Shown here piece after piece: positions 37,653 through 50,047 of a DNA stretch of 64,000 nt. The number at the start of each line of letters is the position of its first letter. The stretch's first letter is position 1. The notes below the pieces were generated by a model. It saw only the letters and a program-made list of their open reading frames with translations, made no database searches and had not been told where the DNA came from. Where the stretch lies: contig CM035322.1 in NCBI GenBank assembly GCA_000497125.2, forward strand, positions 256,001 through 320,000, in the 5' to 3' direction. The position numbers and the translations under genes were made by a program. Origin of the DNA: Spironucleus salmonicida. Lineage: Eukaryota; Fornicata; Diplomonadida; Hexamitidae.

Positions 37653-40600
37653 TCACTTCAGCGAGCTGACGACCATGCTGCGCTCCATGAGCTCTGGGAG
37701 CACCCCGCGCTGTGCGGCGTTGCTGCGGCGGAAGTAGCTGTTCCAATTGCGACCGTCAAGTCGCATAAGGAGTGGTCGCGGAGCCACGTGTGAAGCCTGC
37801 GGGGGCTGCATGCAAATGATCTAAAACTGCATCTCTTGTCGCTCGCGAAACTGCGCTTCCTTGTCAGAAATTCGGCTTTTGAGGTCCTTTTACACGCGCT
37901 ACAACTTGCTTAGCATATCTGCTTTGCTCAAACTTGAACTGTATGGAACATTCAAGTTTACGAGAATGGGCCGGATATAATAGCTGATTTAGTCAGCAGA
38001 AATATCAGTTTCTTGCGCCTCGAACCCGACCTGAACTGCCTGGTTATGTTACTATAGAATGCGCGACTGCGCCAAACTGACCGCGTAAACTTTATCTTAC
38101 AAATCTGCAATCTGGCTCACATGAGCGGTAATAGTATTCTGGCTGGCCTGGAGGAGTGTCTATAGCCTGCTTTGCAGTAGTGTTTCCAGTTCTTGCGGGG
38201 ACTGATCGATTTGAACGCCAAAAATTTTGGCTATAAACTTAGTGAAAATTCGTGTTTAGAGGGGGAAATTGATAATATTAATAGGCTACTCCTTTGTTTC
38301 TTCTATATTAGGGGAGCAAGTTGGACGATTTTGAGGTTCTGCAAATTTCTTATTAGGATTATCATAATCACGCTAAGCAGTATGCTTATCAAGTAAAAAA
38401 TTGTCATCAAGTTTAGTTTGTTAGCTTTATGTCTGTTTTTTCGTTTTTAGAGTTTAAATCGGTTTGGAAGGTTTGAGCTGCTGGATGGGTTTTGGTTTAT
38501 GCTAACTTTGTAGTGAGTTATTGGAATTTGAGCTTTTAAATGATGATTTTTTAGCTACTCCTTATTTAGTATATAAATTCATATTAATGTGTGGGGCATA
38601 GATTCGTATATAATCTTATATTAGCAGCTAGCTTTGTTCGGAACCAGTGGGAATTGGCTATTTAGGCAGCGCAGGAACTTGTATTAGTTTTAATTGGTCT
38701 GTAATGTTATTTTTATCGACTATACTAGGATCAAAGTCATATATATTTTTTTAAGCTAAACTTGATAACTCAGATATCGTTGGATTAACAAAAACTTCCA
38801 ACCCGAAGCTATTTTATTATATTTTTAACAGTTTTACTTGTCTCTCATCTAGATCATCTTCTGTGTTAATAATGATAGCGCTGCTGGGAAGAATGATTGG
38901 TTATAACTTGTCCTAAATTTAATTTTTAAAATCATTTTTAATGATCTCCTAAATGAGTTCGTTTTGCTCATTTAAAATATGTTCAAAATAACACTAAGAA
39001 TCGATATATTAATCTGGATTTTCAGCATTAATTTAAGTATCACTTAACACTGATTTTTATTGTTATTCATAATAATTTTACTTTATCTCAAGAAGCTTAC
39101 TTTTTAGTCTTTTAACTTACTCAACTAATTCGTGATTCTTTTCCAATAATTTTACTACGTTAGGATTGTTGTCATCATTGTAAATTTATTCATCTTCAGA
39201 ACATTCTATAGTCTTCATTAAATCCTCATTGAACATGAAAAGTCCATCATTATCACTATCAGAAAATAACCTCATAGTTTCATCAGGTCTTTAGCTATTT
39301 TTCGAAAACAATGAATATTAATTATAATCCTTTGGAAAAGCATCTTTATCTTAAGTATCACCAAGACCAATGTGACTAATAGTTGATTGTTATAAGCTAT
39401 TGATATCTAAACTCTTACTATTAAATGTAACCTAATTATCAGATAGTATATTTGTAAAATTATTGTTCTTATTATTTGCATTAGACTTTAATAATTAATG
39501 ATCTATACATTAATTATTATATGTTGTTTCGTGATTGGGAGATTATAATTTAGACAAAATGTTACTTTAGGTTTCTGCTTAGCAATCTAATTAATATCCA
39601 GAATTTTGATTTAACTATTATTAGTATTACAAAGTATTCGCATTATTAACACCTTAATATAAATTTTATTAATATGCATTATTTAAACTGTTATTCTCAT
39701 TAGATTAATATTAACTAATATTGTTTGGTTAACCATCCGGTTAAAATTACTCAGTGAGTACTTCACACTACTTATTTTAATTTAATGATCCATGTAATGT
39801 GTTTTAATTATTTCTTTAGATATTATTTTCAAAATATTAATTAAAATTATTATTATTTTAATTATTAGATTAAGGCTAATTATTTATTTAAGTTTTTTCA
39901 CTACTTTTTATAACATTTTATTATTAATAACTAGTTAACTGTTGTTGAGGAGCATTCTTCATTTATTATACCTTATTTTAATCCCCAGATTTTAAGTTCA
40001 TTATCATATTAACAAGATTACTGTTTGATTCTTTAAGCTCTTTTATTTCTTCTTAGAGTTTAGTGATAATTATTGGATGATTACATATTTAATTTTCTGT
40101 ATGTTCCTCAGAAATATTTTACTAAGTATTAAGATTACTATTCGTTGATAACTCACTTGTTAAATTATCATCGTTTACGAAATGTAAAAAGCTACTATCA
40201 GAAATCTGCTTGGTTGGCATAATGATCTAATCAATGTTAAATTATTTGTTTTTGCTGTAACCTTTTAATTCTATATTTTCTAATTCTAGTTAATCTATTT
40301 GTTATTTCAATTAACTAAGCTGGTTAAACTGCATTTATAGTTAGACATCCGTTTGTGGTGATTATGCACAATTTTAATTATCTTATTTACTAAGTAAAGG
40401 TTAATTTATCTAGATCAATTTTTTACTTTTCGTAATTTATCCTAGCTTGTTATTTATTTTTAACGACATATTTATTAATTTTTCTTTAACAAAAAGAGTA
40501 TCCTGCAATATTTTGGATTTTTCTTTGCTATCATATAAATCTGATTCTAATTATCGGATTTTGTTTTAATAAACTTTAAGTTAATTGCCATCCTATGAAT

Positions 40601-41399
40601 CAGTTACATTCGCAGAATAAACTGCTATGTCATTATAGGGCTCTATATTTTATAACGACTTTACTGCTTCTAATTCCTACTAATGAATAAAATCAATTTC
40701 CTTCATTTTTTATTTAAATTTCTAATTTTCAATATTTAATTTTAATATCTACTCTGATAAATCCTTTAATTTTTCGTCCGAAGTGGTTTAAAGCTTTGAT
40801 AAAGTCTACTACAATCCTTTTACAATATCATTTTTTGATTATTTCTACGGCATCTGAACTTTGTCATCAAAATCACCTTTAAATACATTCCCTATGCTCA
40901 TTTTTTAATAATTTTTTTCAGTCGCGTTTTCACGATTTACAATATTCTCCTTTAATTACCGTAAAAACTGCTTTTAGAGATGCTGAAACTAATCAGAGCT
41001 CTATGCTGTTAACTATGTTTATTGAAAATACTAAACTTACAATGACTAAATTTCATCAAAAAGTATCTATTTCTGTTTTATTTCTGATTGTAAAACAGTA
41101 TCTGTGAAATTATTCAATTTTGTTTGAATAAGAGCTTACTGTACATTTTAAAGTTTATCCTGGGCTTCTTACAAAAAATCATAATAAAGTGGTAGTAGTG
41201 ATTTGGGAAGTAAGTGATCCGACGCTGGATCACAGGATAGTAGACCTTCAAACATTACAAAAACCTTTCTGTTATCAATTTATTATTATAAATTAAAAAA
41301 TATATCATCTGCAAGGATACGCATTGTTTATTAAATCTAAATTGTATAAGTTTCTACGATATCATTACTTTATTGCATTAATTTGGTAAAACTTAACAT
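37653..41399 (-). CDS. giant coiled-coil protein, 1,248 aa
   Basis: 1,249 codons without interruption. Residues 1-100 contain RKVFVMFEGLLSCDPASDH...LLPLYYDFL, related to the 889-aa coiled-coil protein at 20.6-23.2 kb. Then come coiled coils, an Asn/Gln-rich low-complexity middle (about residues 440-660), a second charged region, and a C-terminal 200-residue helical domain encoded by much more GC-rich DNA (37,653-38,260). Ends with a Pro/Arg-rich segment and LPELMERSMVVSSLK. Probably a structural protein of the cytoskeleton or basal body. No motor or catalytic domain. Confidence 0.75.
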
Positions 41400-41428
41400 T
41401 TATAAGATATATTATAAATTAATTAGAA

Positions 41429-41689
41429 ATGCCTCTAATTTCAGAGGGAGAATAACATTTATTGTCTCAAATAGTGTAACCATTTTAGGTTCCAATTGAG
41501 CTTCCTTTAAATATAGATATACCTGACCCATTTTAAGTATTCCCAGTCGAAGTTTAGACGAAATCGATTAAGGAAGATATATTTAATGATCAGTTATCTA
41601 TAGATGACGAATTATTCATTAAAAAATACATGAATATGGCTGTAGCTTAAAAATAAATTGAAAATTAAGGGTTTTATGTTATTGAGTGA
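41429..41689 (+). CDS. 86-aa unknown protein
   Basis: ATG 41429 to TGA 41689, starting 29 bp from the divergent coiled-coil gene's ATG. Acidic, Pro-rich first half (PIELPLNIDIPDPFQVFP) and a short helix at the end. No family recognised. Confidence 0.55.
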
Positions 41690-41706
41690 TTTTCCTTTCC
41701 ATTAAA

Positions 41707-42462
41707 ATGGATCCATTTTTGATAACATATTTAAAGAAGACAAGTACGTATTAAGTTCTCCTAAATGCGCTTAACAACGAGTTTATTAGAGGAGAATTTG
41801 AAGGAAAATAGTTTGAAGTTTAGTAAAAGTTCATAAAACTTTTGGAGGATCATGTGTATTCGTGTAGTAAGACAGTTACAGTCAATTTCAAGGGCATTGA
41901 TGATTAATAGAGCTTCTTTACATAATAAGTATAAGGAATGTTGAGGTTCAGTGGCACAAATGTATCTGTTGATGGAGTTTCAATAGGTGCCCTGAATCTT
42001 ATTGCTACTGAGGATGGCGGTTTAATACCTGAAGATGAGGAAGATGATAGTGAAAACGAAAGTGATAAAATACTCTGGTACAATATAATTCAAATCAATA
42101 TAACTCACGCTTAGAGAGTCTTGAAGTCCTTGGCCTTAGCATCAATCATTTTTTCAAGCTACTCAAGAACATTCTATAATTAACCTATCATTTCTGCTAA
42201 TATAGGTTTTACCTCACCGACAGTTTATTTAGCCAAAACATCTCCAATTAATCTATAGGAAATACGAGAATCTTCAAGTGATTCAAGTTGCTCTAAAACT
42301 CTTTTATGTTCTTTAAGATCAGCTTAGAGACCATAAAAACGTTGGGATAAGTTTTAGAGTTCCTACTACTTCTACTAAATTATTTATTATTTATCAGCCA
42401 TTAACAGAATTTTGATGGAAAGGTATAAATTTTAATAATAAATATATAATATTTGTAAATGA
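41707..42462 (+). CDS. 251-codon frame, first 130 residues credible, rest antisense to prefoldin
   Basis: The frame opens 17 bp after the previous stop. Residues 1-130 look real: helical start, strands (SKTVTVNFKGIDD, SGTNVSVDGVSIGALNLIA) and an acidic DEEDDSENESD stretch. After about 42,100 the frame continues only because the antisense of the prefoldin gene has no TGA in this frame, and the amino acids there look like shadow sequence. The true protein may end earlier through a splice, or the gene really overlaps. Function unknown. Confidence 0.5.
42105..42401 (-). CDS. PFDN2: prefoldin subunit 2 (beta-type)
   Basis: 98 aa: an N-terminal helix (QQIIQQKQQELQNLSQRF), a central region with ISYRLIGDVLAKQTVGEVKP matching the conserved beta-hairpin motif RMVGGVLVERTV..V.P of prefoldin beta subunits, and a second helix. 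Prefoldin hands unfolded actin and tubulin to the CCT chaperonin. Slightly shorter than the 110-150 residues usual for PFDN2. Lies wholly antisense to the end of the 41,707 frame. Confidence 0.85.
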
Positions 42463-42510
42463 GTCATTCATATTATGATATTAAATATAATATTTATTTC
42501 ATTTCTAAAA

Positions 42511-44634
42511 ATGTCATTCCTTAAAAATCCTATCATCTTGAAAACAAAAAAGGCTTAAGAACCTATTTAAAAGCCACTAGACTAACCACTTATATAATCT
42601 TCTAATTTCAGCATCATCTGTGCATTCCTATTCTAAATTGAGTCCACGACAAAACGCCTCGAAAAATTAGAAATCTTCACTAAGTTGCTAATATAACTTT
42701 CAATTACAGCACCATCCGATATAACTAAATTATTGTTGCTACTGTCCAACTAGGTCCGTGAGCCTTGGGCTGATGGAGTTTCCTTCCTTTCCTGCGGAGA
42801 GTAGATCGTCAGAAAAGCAATTTCTGATGTTTTTTCAGTTAAAACGGACGAGATAAAACAAAGCTTATAAACCACTGGTGACCTAGCTATATCTTGCGAA
42901 ATATTCAAGAAACGACAACCAAAACAGTTTATTCAGTCGAAAAAACTAATACTGGATGCAGTGTTTAGTAACTTCCTCTAAATTGCTGATTGTGCTGGTA
43001 ATAACTCATCATATGATAGGTAGACGATCATTAAAAAGTTGCTATTAGCTGGATCTGGAATCGAAAATCGTTATATTGTACGGTTTTTACTGGGAAAAAA
43101 TCGACTAGGGTTATAGCGAAAGACAATTTTATTTGCACTTTCAGATTTCTTATGTTACTTCAAGTTAAAATTTAAATATATACCGACTGAAAATCTCCAG
43201 AAGCACCTGGATAGTTCATGGGGGAAAATAGCAGAGAACATCGTTACGAGTAAAATCATAGACGACCTTACACGAGAAGATGACGATGATGAGGATTTGT
43301 GCGATGATACCAGTTTGAATTAAACTGGTTCTGTAGATGAAATTCTCGAAAAAGTTAAATAGCAAGAGCATGAATATTCTTACACTAATCTGCGTTAATT
43401 AGCTTATATCGAGGTGTCAAAAGCCTTTGCCAAAGTGCCTTCTTTAACATTTTTAGCTGAAAATTTAACACAGCTTAACACTGTTAAAATCACACCATTC
43501 ATCCCCATTCTCCCAATGCTAGCGAAACCGGTTTCATCTTTTGAAGAGATTTTAACTTCTAATTTAAACTTCTTCTGTGAGTTCAAATACGACGGATTCC
43601 GAGCCTAAATTCATTCCAAAAACGGTAAAATGCAAATTTTCAGCCGCTCCCAGGAGAACATGTCAGAGCGCTTCCCAGACGTCCTGATAAGCGTCTAGAA
43701 CGCAGCGAAACACCCAGATTTCGTAATCGATGGTGAGATAGTTCCAGTGGACGAAAATGGATAAATTCTTCCTTTCCAGTTCCTTTCTCGCCGTCTTAAA
43801 ATCTTCGATTCCAGTCAAAATGCGGCAAAAATCGTCTTTTTTGCCTTCGATTTAATGAGCTTGAATGGCGTGGAAATGCTCGGTGCGCCACTGAAAACGC
43901 GCAGATTTCTGCTAGAAAATTGTTTTAACTCCTAGAATCTGTTTTAACTGTCGAGTTCGACATTATGTTCAAATATAAAAGAGATATAGGACCTTTTGAG
44001 TGAAGCGATAACTGCGCGGACGGAAGGGCTAATAATTAAGTCATAAGCGAGCCGCTATGCTCCAGATAGACGAAGTAGGCACTGGACAAAGCTTAAAAAA
44101 GACTATTTAGAGAATGTGGGCGATTCTTTCGATCTGGTGCCGGTGGCTGGTTGGTACGGCAAGGGGAAACGTGCCGGTGTAATTGGGAGTTATTTGCTGG
44201 CCGCGCGTAATGGTGATGAGTTTTAAACGGTTACATGTATCGGAACTGGAATGTCTGACGACTTTCTGCAGGATTAAAGTTGGAATCGGATGGATAGCTA
44301 GCCTAACAATGTTCGTGTTAGCGAGCGCTATCAGGGAACGTAAGGACCTGATTTCTGGATAAATCCAGAAGAATCATAGGTTTGGGAGGTCAAAGTTGCG
44401 AATCTATCGCTTTCATTGATGCACACGTGTTATGTGACTAATGGGCGTGGGATTGCTGCCCGGTTGCCACGGCTGATTAGAAATCGAGATGATAAACGTG
44501 TTTCTGAATGCACAACTGCATAATTTGTGTTTGACAGATTTAATGCACAGCCAGATCGTGGCGGTGTGGACGAGGAGGATGATTTTGTCGTTAAAGATAG
44601 CTCCGAAAGTAGTTTAGATGATTTCGAGGAGTGA
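42511..44634 (+). CDS. LIG1: ATP-dependent DNA ligase I
   Basis: 707 aa. The N-terminal 350 residues correspond to the DNA-binding helical domain. The adenylation site KYDGFRAQIH near residue 359 has the catalytic Lys (motif I, KxDG). FSRSQENMSERFPD, FVIDGEIVPVD (motif III/IIIa-like) and VFFAFDLMSLNG follow, then EGLIIKS (motif IV) and RHWTKLKKDY (motif V). The OB-fold ends with WFNPEES-type and LSLMHTCYVTNGRGIAARLPR segments. It seals nicks in replication and repair. The catalytic half is clearly GC-richer than the first half. An acidic tail closes the protein. Confidence 0.93.
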
Positions 44635-44676
44635 CATCATTGATATTATTATACTATTTATAATGAGTAGGTATTC

Positions 44677-46548
44677 ATGAAGTATCATCAGAAAATAGTT
44701 AGTTTACTTACTGTTAGTTAGATAGTTGTGCTAAGTGAGGGGCTGGATATTTAACCTATAATTAAGTAGTTAATTGGATCTGTCTTATAAGTTTCCAATA
44801 TTAAAAATGTGTTTTCGAAAAAGCTGCCGTATTAAAGATAAGAATAATATTTGACTGAGAAACATATCGTTACCAGTCCTGCAATAATTTAAACTGATTT
44901 TTTATAAAAAATACTAAACATTAATAGCTTTGATTTTTTACTAACTGAAAACCCAGACAATCAATGTATTATTCTCTTAAACAATTTATGCTAAAATTTC
45001 AAAGGAAAGATAATAGTTTTATATGACTCTCCATTTTATCTAGTAAAATATACGTCTGTCGCAGATATTGTGCCTCATATAAAATTATAGATTACTTAAA
45101 ATCGGTTATTTTTAGTACCAAGAGCTGAAAAAAATGTAGCCTTAGAACTTATTTGTGATAATTCTAAAGAGGTTACATTTAAAAATGAATTTATTGAAGA
45201 TAGCATCGAGTGTTTGTTTGAACTTATTAAAAATTATTGTTTATTAGGGAAAACTGAATATTTTTTACAAGTTTCTAAGATATCATTTACTTAGTTCAAG
45301 AAGTCACCTTATATTTTCACAACTGATAAGTTCATACATTGTATCTTATAACTTATATATTTCATTGAGTTTTCATCTGCAGTTGATATTGTTTTTCATT
45401 TAGAGCGTATTTTGAAATTTATTGATACTGTAGAATTTTTAATTAAAGGCTTTGATTTTTCTTAAGTCCGTGATAAATTTTAGTTAATTAAATAAAGATT
45501 AAATAGTATTGATTAATCTGCCTCTCTTTTTTAATTTGTTTAAGATATAGAAGAACAATATGAATATATTTCTATAATATTTCCAACTGATGAATATTTG
45601 GAATAATACTTAAACTTTACAGTATCAGCATCTTAAGATTTAGTATTAAATTAAAAAGTAAAGATTAATGCAAAATATTACTCTTCTAGGTCGAATTTCA
45701 GTTTAGAAACACCATAATCCTAAAAATTTAAAATATCTCAAAATGATACAATTTTATCTATTGCACCAACACTTTCAGTACTAAGACAATTAGAATAAAT
45801 TTCATCAAATTGTCAAAATATATTGATTCTTTCAACTCCATTTATTTCTAACATTACAGCAGCAAGTGCTAAATTCGAATCTTAAGTATTTTCATTATTG
45901 CGAACAAAGTAATTATATATTACTAAAATCAATCCAAGCAACTGTAAAAAGTATATTGTTGTTGATTCTAGAGAACTTAAATCTTCTCTTCCTTTACTTT
46001 TACATAATATTAATGTATAAATAATAATTAAATTAATTAATACGGCAGACTATGTTTTAGGATAGGAGTTTGGTTTAGAGCGTAAATCTGAATCAGATCT
46101 TATTTCTTCCTTAATATCTAAACGTGTTTTTTATCAGTTAGAGCGGTTAAATTCAGTATTTTAATAACCTGGTATGTTACTAGAGATGTAATATTAACCA
46201 CATGAAATATTTAATAGATAAGAATTACTCTAGTAATTTTTAGCTGCAATTTTACGTTGGCCAAAAATTCGTTTATTTTGGTGTACAAAATCACATTTTA
46301 TGTTGCAAAAACTTGCTCCTGATACAAATTTTAAGTATGAAGATGATGATGTAAAAGATTCTGCTTTTGACAAATTTCTGCATTAAGTTGATTTTTTAAA
46401 ATCAAAGAATCGTGATTTAATAAAATAAAAATTCCACTCAATAAGAGAGTTAATATTATGTGATTTAGATGTTCTAGTCGTTCGTTTGGGTCGTCCTTTA
46501 GCTACTAGACTAGATGCACTTTTTAATGCCGAAATAGAAATTGAGTGA
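44677..46548 (+). CDS. XPF: XPF/ERCC4-type structure-specific endonuclease
   Basis: 623 aa. The nuclease domain begins near residue 425 with YIVVDSRELKSSLP, followed by INTADYVLGQEFGLERKSESDLISSL, the ERKxxxD active-site block (near residue 466). A C-terminal helix-hairpin-helix region (LDVLVVRLGRPLATRLDALFNAE) ends the protein. The N-terminal 420 residues stand for the degenerate SF2 helicase part and are shorter than in animal XPF (about 900 aa in total). With an ERCC1 partner the enzyme cuts 5' to lesions in nucleotide excision repair. It lies 42 bp after DNA ligase I on the same strand. Confidence 0.87.
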
Positions 46549-46826
46549 GTGCGGTATTAATTTATGAAGTAATCAGGTAAATGACTTCTATATAACTTAA
46601 AAGTAATTGATTATTTTTATTTTGTTTGCTAATACAATAAAAAATATTAATAATAATATTTAAAAATGAATTTTATATTGTTGACAGATAACTATTACTG
46701 ATATTTATAAACACATAAGTATAATAATAGGTATCATTACTAATTTATACAAATTTTTCATAAAATAACTAACTTAACGCCATCACCTGCATGTATAATT
46801 AAAGTTATCTCGTTTTGTAAAGTGTT

Positions 46827-47189
46827 ATGTGTATTATATTAACTTTATTTTTAGTAAATAAAGTCATCATAAATAGTAGATTAAAACATAGTAATTTTTT
46901 AAACTTTAAAATATCTGATGATGTGCGAGTCTTTGTTGCTATTATTAGAATAAATTCTCAAGTTACTGGTTCTTGTAAGTCATATTTACTGCTTATATTT
47001 AGTCTGCATAACCTTAATAATGAATATGACACAAATTTTACGAACGTGCGAAATGATTAAAAATTAAATATTATAATCACAATTAAATACAGAACATGTT
47101 CCATGCATTTAAAATATATAATCTATAAAATCAAATTAAACACTGTAAATTCAGTAGTTATGTTTTTAAAATTAAAAAATTCATAATGA
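46827..47189 (+). CDS. possible 120-aa protein, low support
   Basis: An open frame with a hydrophobic start (CIILTLFLV) and mixed polar remainder. Gln is nearly absent in the first 80 codons, unlike neighbours. May be chance in AT-rich DNA. The DNA on either side (46,549-46,826 and 47,190-47,298) shows nothing else. Confidence 0.3.
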
Positions 47190-47298
47190 AGTTATTACTT
47201 CTATAATTAATAATTTCAAAATACTTAAAAATACTTAAATATGCTCAAGACTTTTTGTACCAATTGAAAAAATATACTGCTAGAATAGGGACTCTAAA

Positions 47299-47496
47299 AT
47301 GTAAAAAAGACAGCTTGTAGAAGCGTAATTCGCTATATCACAAAAGTAAAAATTAAGAAAATTCGAGATACGAGAAATTGAAAAATCAATTAAATTGGAT
47401 TGTCTACGCTAGTATGAAATAAGAATGGAATAAATTTATAAATTACAATTAAATTGTCAAGTTTAGTAGGCGGTGGAAGTAATTTTGAAGACATGA
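47299..47496 (+). CDS. 65-aa coiled-coil protein
   Basis: ATG 47299 to TGA 47496. Strongly helical with alternating Lys, Glu, Gln and Ile/Leu (EIREIEKSIKLDCLRQYEIR). About 18 codons upstream of the ATG also look coding-like, so a longer spliced form is possible. Ends 40 bp before the next gene. Not recognised. Confidence 0.45.
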
Positions 47497-47536
47497 TTTA
47501 TTATATAAAAATTAATACTTTTACTTTTCATTTCAA

Positions 47537-48088
47537 ATGATTATAAATTAAGAATCTAGTATTTTGACTGCTTATAAACACTTTTTAACATCTACATTGC
47601 CATTAAAAGTAGAAGATTAAAGTTTAACTTCTTATTAATTGTTAGCATTTGCAGCAGATATTTTTGCAGTTTTAGTAGACTAGGAAGTCTAAAATCCAGT
47701 ATAAGTTCTTATTGAAATGCTAGAGTAGAAGACTATAAAAGATATTCCTAAGTTATTCATAAAATAAGAAAATTTTCATAAAGTTTCTCCAAGCTTACCA
47801 TTTTATTAAACTCTAAAGATAGGTTCAATTCCTATTTACGGAGTGGATTATATCACAGGATAACTTAAACAACAAGATGCAGCAATGTTGTGTAACAAGT
47901 TAGAGTTTTTGGAAATGAAAGTTACTGAAATTTTTGATTTCTTTAGAAGTCAAGATGTTATTACTATTATGCCTTATTGCTTGAATAAAGAACCTGAATT
48001 TGCTTCAAAGTGTGGTTTTGATTATATTATTAAGAGTAGTGAAGATAGTAATAAAATGGAGCATGTAACTGGAATAGTTTGGATCTGA
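47537..48088 (+). CDS. 183-aa unknown protein
   Basis: ATG 47537 to TGA 48088. Alpha/beta composition, no membrane segment. Contains MPYCLNKEPEFASKCGFDY near residue 155, reminiscent of small ligand-binding folds but not diagnostic. Last ordinary AT-rich gene before the degenerate region and the GC-rich palindrome. Confidence 0.65.
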
Positions 48089-48117
48089 TTTTTTACTACT
48101 TTATTATTTTATAACAA

Positions 48118-50047
48118 TCAGATAAAGCAAATAAAATCATTGAAAATTAGAAGAAATATCAGTAAAAACTATTCAGCAGTCTTATTGTTCGTTTTAAAAA
48201 TTAACATGACTTCTATTGAGCCAACTCCGACCAATACACAAGTTACAATTCCAGGTAGAGCTCCATTACTAAGATAATTACCTGATTGTATACTCTGAAC
48301 GTCCTCTGGCCAGCACTCCACACCTACCATGGGGAGCTGCTACCGTGTTGGTAAGATAAGATGCACAAAAATTCTTAGCGGTTGCGTATGAATCGTAGTT
48401 TTTAGCAATTCCGCAGTAGCACTCAGATAGCAATCCTTCTGGACAATATACCAGGGTTCCTTCTAACCAGAAGTTTCATTTCTTCAAGTCCTAGCACGCG
48501 TTATAGTATACGTCCCAAAAATTGTGGTAACGTAATTTTGCCAACTCTGGTAGCAGATATTTGCTGAGGAGCATATTTCACAGTCATAGGGGAAAGTCTA
48601 GCATATCAGCATCTTCTTATTGCAAAAGCCATCATGTGCCTTGAAATAGTCCATGTTAATTTTACAAGGGAACTAGCAGGTTTTCGGTACTTCCTCTAGA
48701 ACAAAACCGTACGCACATATTCTGCAGACGGGTTCATTAATACTGATGTCAGAGCCTACGGAACAGTATTTGTACTTATTAACTAAGAGAAAAGTATCCA
48801 GAACATATATACAGTGCACTGAACCGATGCATTGACTACAGTTTTCTCTCTGCTACTTGTTTTAGCAGTAGGATCCTTTGCGAATTGTCATATCGTCCGA
48901 GCACAGAAGGCAGTCCACGTCACTATTTCTGTGGGTTCGGCAGTAGTTTCCGGCCTTGCAAGTTCTCTATCACCTAGTGCACTTATCCTGACCTACTATT
49001 CTGGTTTATACAATTACTATACCGCACGCTAGTATAATATAGTTAGAATTCTTGTTCGGCGGAACGGGCCGTACTGAATTCATGTACCTGGCGAGGATAC
49101 ACTGATACCTTGCATCTTATCCCCTGATTACTAGCTCATGGGTTGCTCATTATTATGGTCACCTTCAATTGTAATAGGATAGTTAGAAGTCATATTATAA
49201 ATTACATGTCTGGTTTACCAGGAACCAATTCAGCACGTCCCATGGGTCGTGACACATGGTAGGATGGAAGTGCATAACCTTAGCAATAACGTCCTTTGAG
49301 CCCATCATGTGTTAGATTAGCCTACACGTTTTTGGAACCGGTACACTTGATTGGGATGTTGGGGGAAACAGTTTCAAGAGAACCAAAGAGTGATGGCAAA
49401 ATACTAGTGCCCAAACAATAATAAGAGCAGTAAGCTGCTAATAATTCCTAGATACCTTTAACAGACTGCATACATACGTTCAAAATCTCAACCTCCATAC
49501 GAGCCAATAATACCATGATTATATACCATTATTATGTCATTTGAAAAAATGAAGAGTCGCCAGCACCGAAGTACTGATGCTGTAGCAAAGAAAGTTATCC
49601 ATAACATAGGGAGCTATAGGTTACGGTGATAATGTTTTATGCCTAGATTTCCTAGTATTGTACGAATCCCAGAACCCCTAACCCTGCAATAGTATATCTA
49701 CCAATTGGTTATATCTAGGTTACCTTCAGCCAACTTACGGATCGAATTCCTGCCAGATATTTTAATAATGTATATTATATTCAATGCGATCGTCAAGCTC
49801 TCCATACCATGTTGTAGATTCATTCAGCTTCTGAAATGCTAGTCCCAGTGCATACTTTAATCTAGTGCCGCCAGGTTCGTCATCATGCAGATGTTTCCAA
49901 ACAAAGTATGAATCAATCACAATATGACCTTACTAGATAGGCGGATAGCTTGCTGAGTGACCCAACCTGGCGAATATTCGTGGGAACTCAGTTGGGAAAT
50001 TAGACTATTCCAGGAGAGTGTCGGTTCTAGGCGGAGTTTACAGCAGG
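48118..50047 (-). pseudogene. decayed gene(s) for a Cys-rich membrane protein
   Basis: Protein-like stretches occur in all three minus-strand frames and are separated by TGA codons and frame changes. Upstream part (about 50,040-49,730): FPRIFARLGHSASYPP... and YFVWKHLHDDEPGG... ending in TGA. Middle (about 49,620-49,200): QYFGAGDSSFF... to GRAELVPG. Third part (about 49,030-48,560) is a Cys-rich domain (CSQCIGSVHCIYV, CRICAYGF, CQFPCKINM, CEICSSANIC). The end (48,330-48,118) is a GALPGIVTCVLVGVGSIEVMLIF membrane helix. Together this looks like one or two broken genes for a Cys-rich surface protein. GC is intermediate between the AT-rich flank and the palindrome. Confidence 0.6.
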
